DNA of 64,000 bases, taken from positions 81,125 through 145,124 of the forward strand of contig JABCPU010000159.1 of assembly GCA_016800925.1 (NCBI GenBank), in the 5' to 3' direction. Made by a program: the position numbers and the translations under genes. This document shows, in pieces, positions 63,059 through 64,000 of the stretch (positions are counted from its first letter, which is position 1; each line of letters starts with the position of its first letter). The notes beneath the pieces were generated by a model, which made no database searches, was not told the DNA's origin, and saw only the letters and a list, made by a program, of their open reading frames with translations. Source of the stretch: Suillus spraguei (taxonomy: Eukaryota; Basidiomycota; Agaricomycetes; Boletales; Suillaceae).

Positions 63059-64000
63059 TCATCCTACCGCGGGACACCCGGTAGATTCAAAACTGAAGAA
63101 CTCGTCAAACGGAAGCCTGGTGGCCTGCAATGGGCTCTTATATTCGGAAATACGTTGAGGGTTGCGCCCTTTGTCAGCAAATGAAAGCGGATACTCATCC
63201 CGTTCGACCCCGCTCGCGCCTATTCCTCGTCGGCTGTTCGCCCGTTCTCCCAGGTCTCCGTTGATCTTATCACTGACCTCCCCTTCTGGAGGCTTTGACA
63301 GTATCATGGTCGTGGTAGACCATGGCCTTACGAAGGGGGTAATTATTATCCCTTGTTTGAAAACCATCACTCAGAAGGTGTGGCTAAGCTATTTTTAAAA
63401 CATGTTACCGACGATTTGGACTCCATGACAAAGTTATCTCGGATCGAGGACCGCAATTCCTATCTCGCTTCTCAAAGGAACTTGCCCGACTTCTCGACTA
63501 CGTCATCGCTCCATCCACGGCTTACACCCACAGACTGATGGTCAAACGAAAGGCTAATCAAGAACTTGAAACATACCTTCGCATTTATTGCCGTAACAAC
63601 CCGAAGATTGGGTAGAACACCTACCAATCGCCGAATTCGTCCACAACCACCGAAAACACGATGCAAGGAATGCATCACCCTTCTATTTGATGATGGGATA
63701 CGAACCACGTGCTATTCCCCACTTATCCCTGATTCATCCGTCCCCGCAGCAGAAGATCGAGTACGATCTCTGCAGAAGATAAGAGAAGAAGCAATCGCCT
63801 GTCACAACATTGCATGCAGACAATGGCCGAACGATCCCGAGGAGATAAGTACACCCATGGAAGATCGGAGATAAGGTTTGGCTATCTGCCGCTAATCTTA
63901 GACTCAAACTCCCATCAAGGAAACTTGCGCCAAAAGATACGGACCTTTCCCGATCATCGATGTCTTATCTCCCATCACGTTCACACTCAAACTACCTCCC
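63059..64000 (+). pseudogene. pol: R1-c pol: integrase, many frame changes
   Basis: Pieces of the zinc finger ([14 protein letters not shown] region near 63160-63200), core blocks (SVDLITDLP near 63265, ISDRGPQF near 63440) and the ARNASPFYL to LRLKLPSRKLAPK region appear in shifting frames. At least six single-base deletions relative to R1-b occur within 1 kb. Their high density in a copy with an intact gag is odd and could partly be sequencing or assembly error. The chromodomain and ORF3 lie beyond the window. Confidence 0.82.

Larger units (their letters stand above)
58701..64000 (+). mobile_element. R1-c: Ty3/gypsy chromovirus, runs off the right edge
   Basis: 5' LTR, primer site, gag, protease, linker, RT, RNase H and most of the integrase in the same order as R1-b. 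It stops inside the integrase C-terminal region at the window end. Inserted into an exon of the DUF6532-like gene; the left flank is GCCTC. Many single-base deletions disrupt pol, more than in R1-b. Confidence 0.93.

Overview
This window looks like a transposon-dense, gene-poor stretch of an Agaricomycete (mushroom-forming basidiomycete) genome. The call rests on lineage-typical repeats: Tf1/sushi-type Ty3 chromoviruses, a Plavaka-type transposase, a Harbinger element, a Ngaro/DIRS-like tyrosine-recombinase retroelement, and Agaricomycete-only protein families (DUF6532-like, DUF6698-like and integrase-core-like). Introns of about 50 bp with GTAAGT/CAG borders fit. I see no tRNA, rRNA, operon or intact housekeeping gene. 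All names R1, Z, W, W2, X and Y are my own labels for repeat families.

Layout. 1-1376: minus-strand R1 chromovirus fragment (R1-a) that appears to have jumped into the 5' LTR of a complete plus-strand R1 element (R1-b, 1377-8909: LTR, gag, protease, RT/RNase H/integrase/chromodomain, an extra ORF3, LTR). 9540-10407: solo Z LTR with a perfect 5-bp duplication. 10455-16479: decayed Plavaka transposase, split by a Harbinger element (about 12300-14815) and a probable LTR. 17038-21868: minus-strand tyrosine-recombinase retroelement containing a W LTR. 21998-23730: X repeat containing a solo W LTR. 23960-25520 and 26467-28990: two decayed host-type genes (pepsin-like protease and DUF6698-like). 29001-31331: nested and inverted Y repeats. 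31620-42088: satellite-like block of 7-bp-periodic DNA broken by X and W2 elements, palindromes and minisatellites. 43080-45358: integrase-like pseudogene and one open 306-codon ORF. 45598-54719: a Z-family chromovirus whose 5' half is inverted and whose body carries X and Y insertions. 54722-56565: fragment of another Ty3 element. 56990-58700: DUF6532-like gene cut by a third R1 element (R1-c, 58701 to the window end).

Main points. (1) Both chromovirus families carry the signature of self-primed reverse transcription: the base run just after the 5' LTR is complementary to an 11-12-nt run 33-34 nt downstream of the LTR TATA box, where the mRNA should start. (2) Both carry a third ORF after pol with an identically spaced double zinc knuckle. 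(3) X and Y repeats have TGTAA/TGTAG...TTACA ends and 4-bp CpG-centred target duplications (CCGG-like), which resembles Ginger1 DNA transposons rather than ordinary solo LTRs. (4) Decay is dominated by changes at CpG: stops from CGA to TGA, catalytic Asp to Asn, CCGG to CTGG, and 3 of 4 LTR differences in R1-b. (5) The nesting gives a readable relative insertion history.
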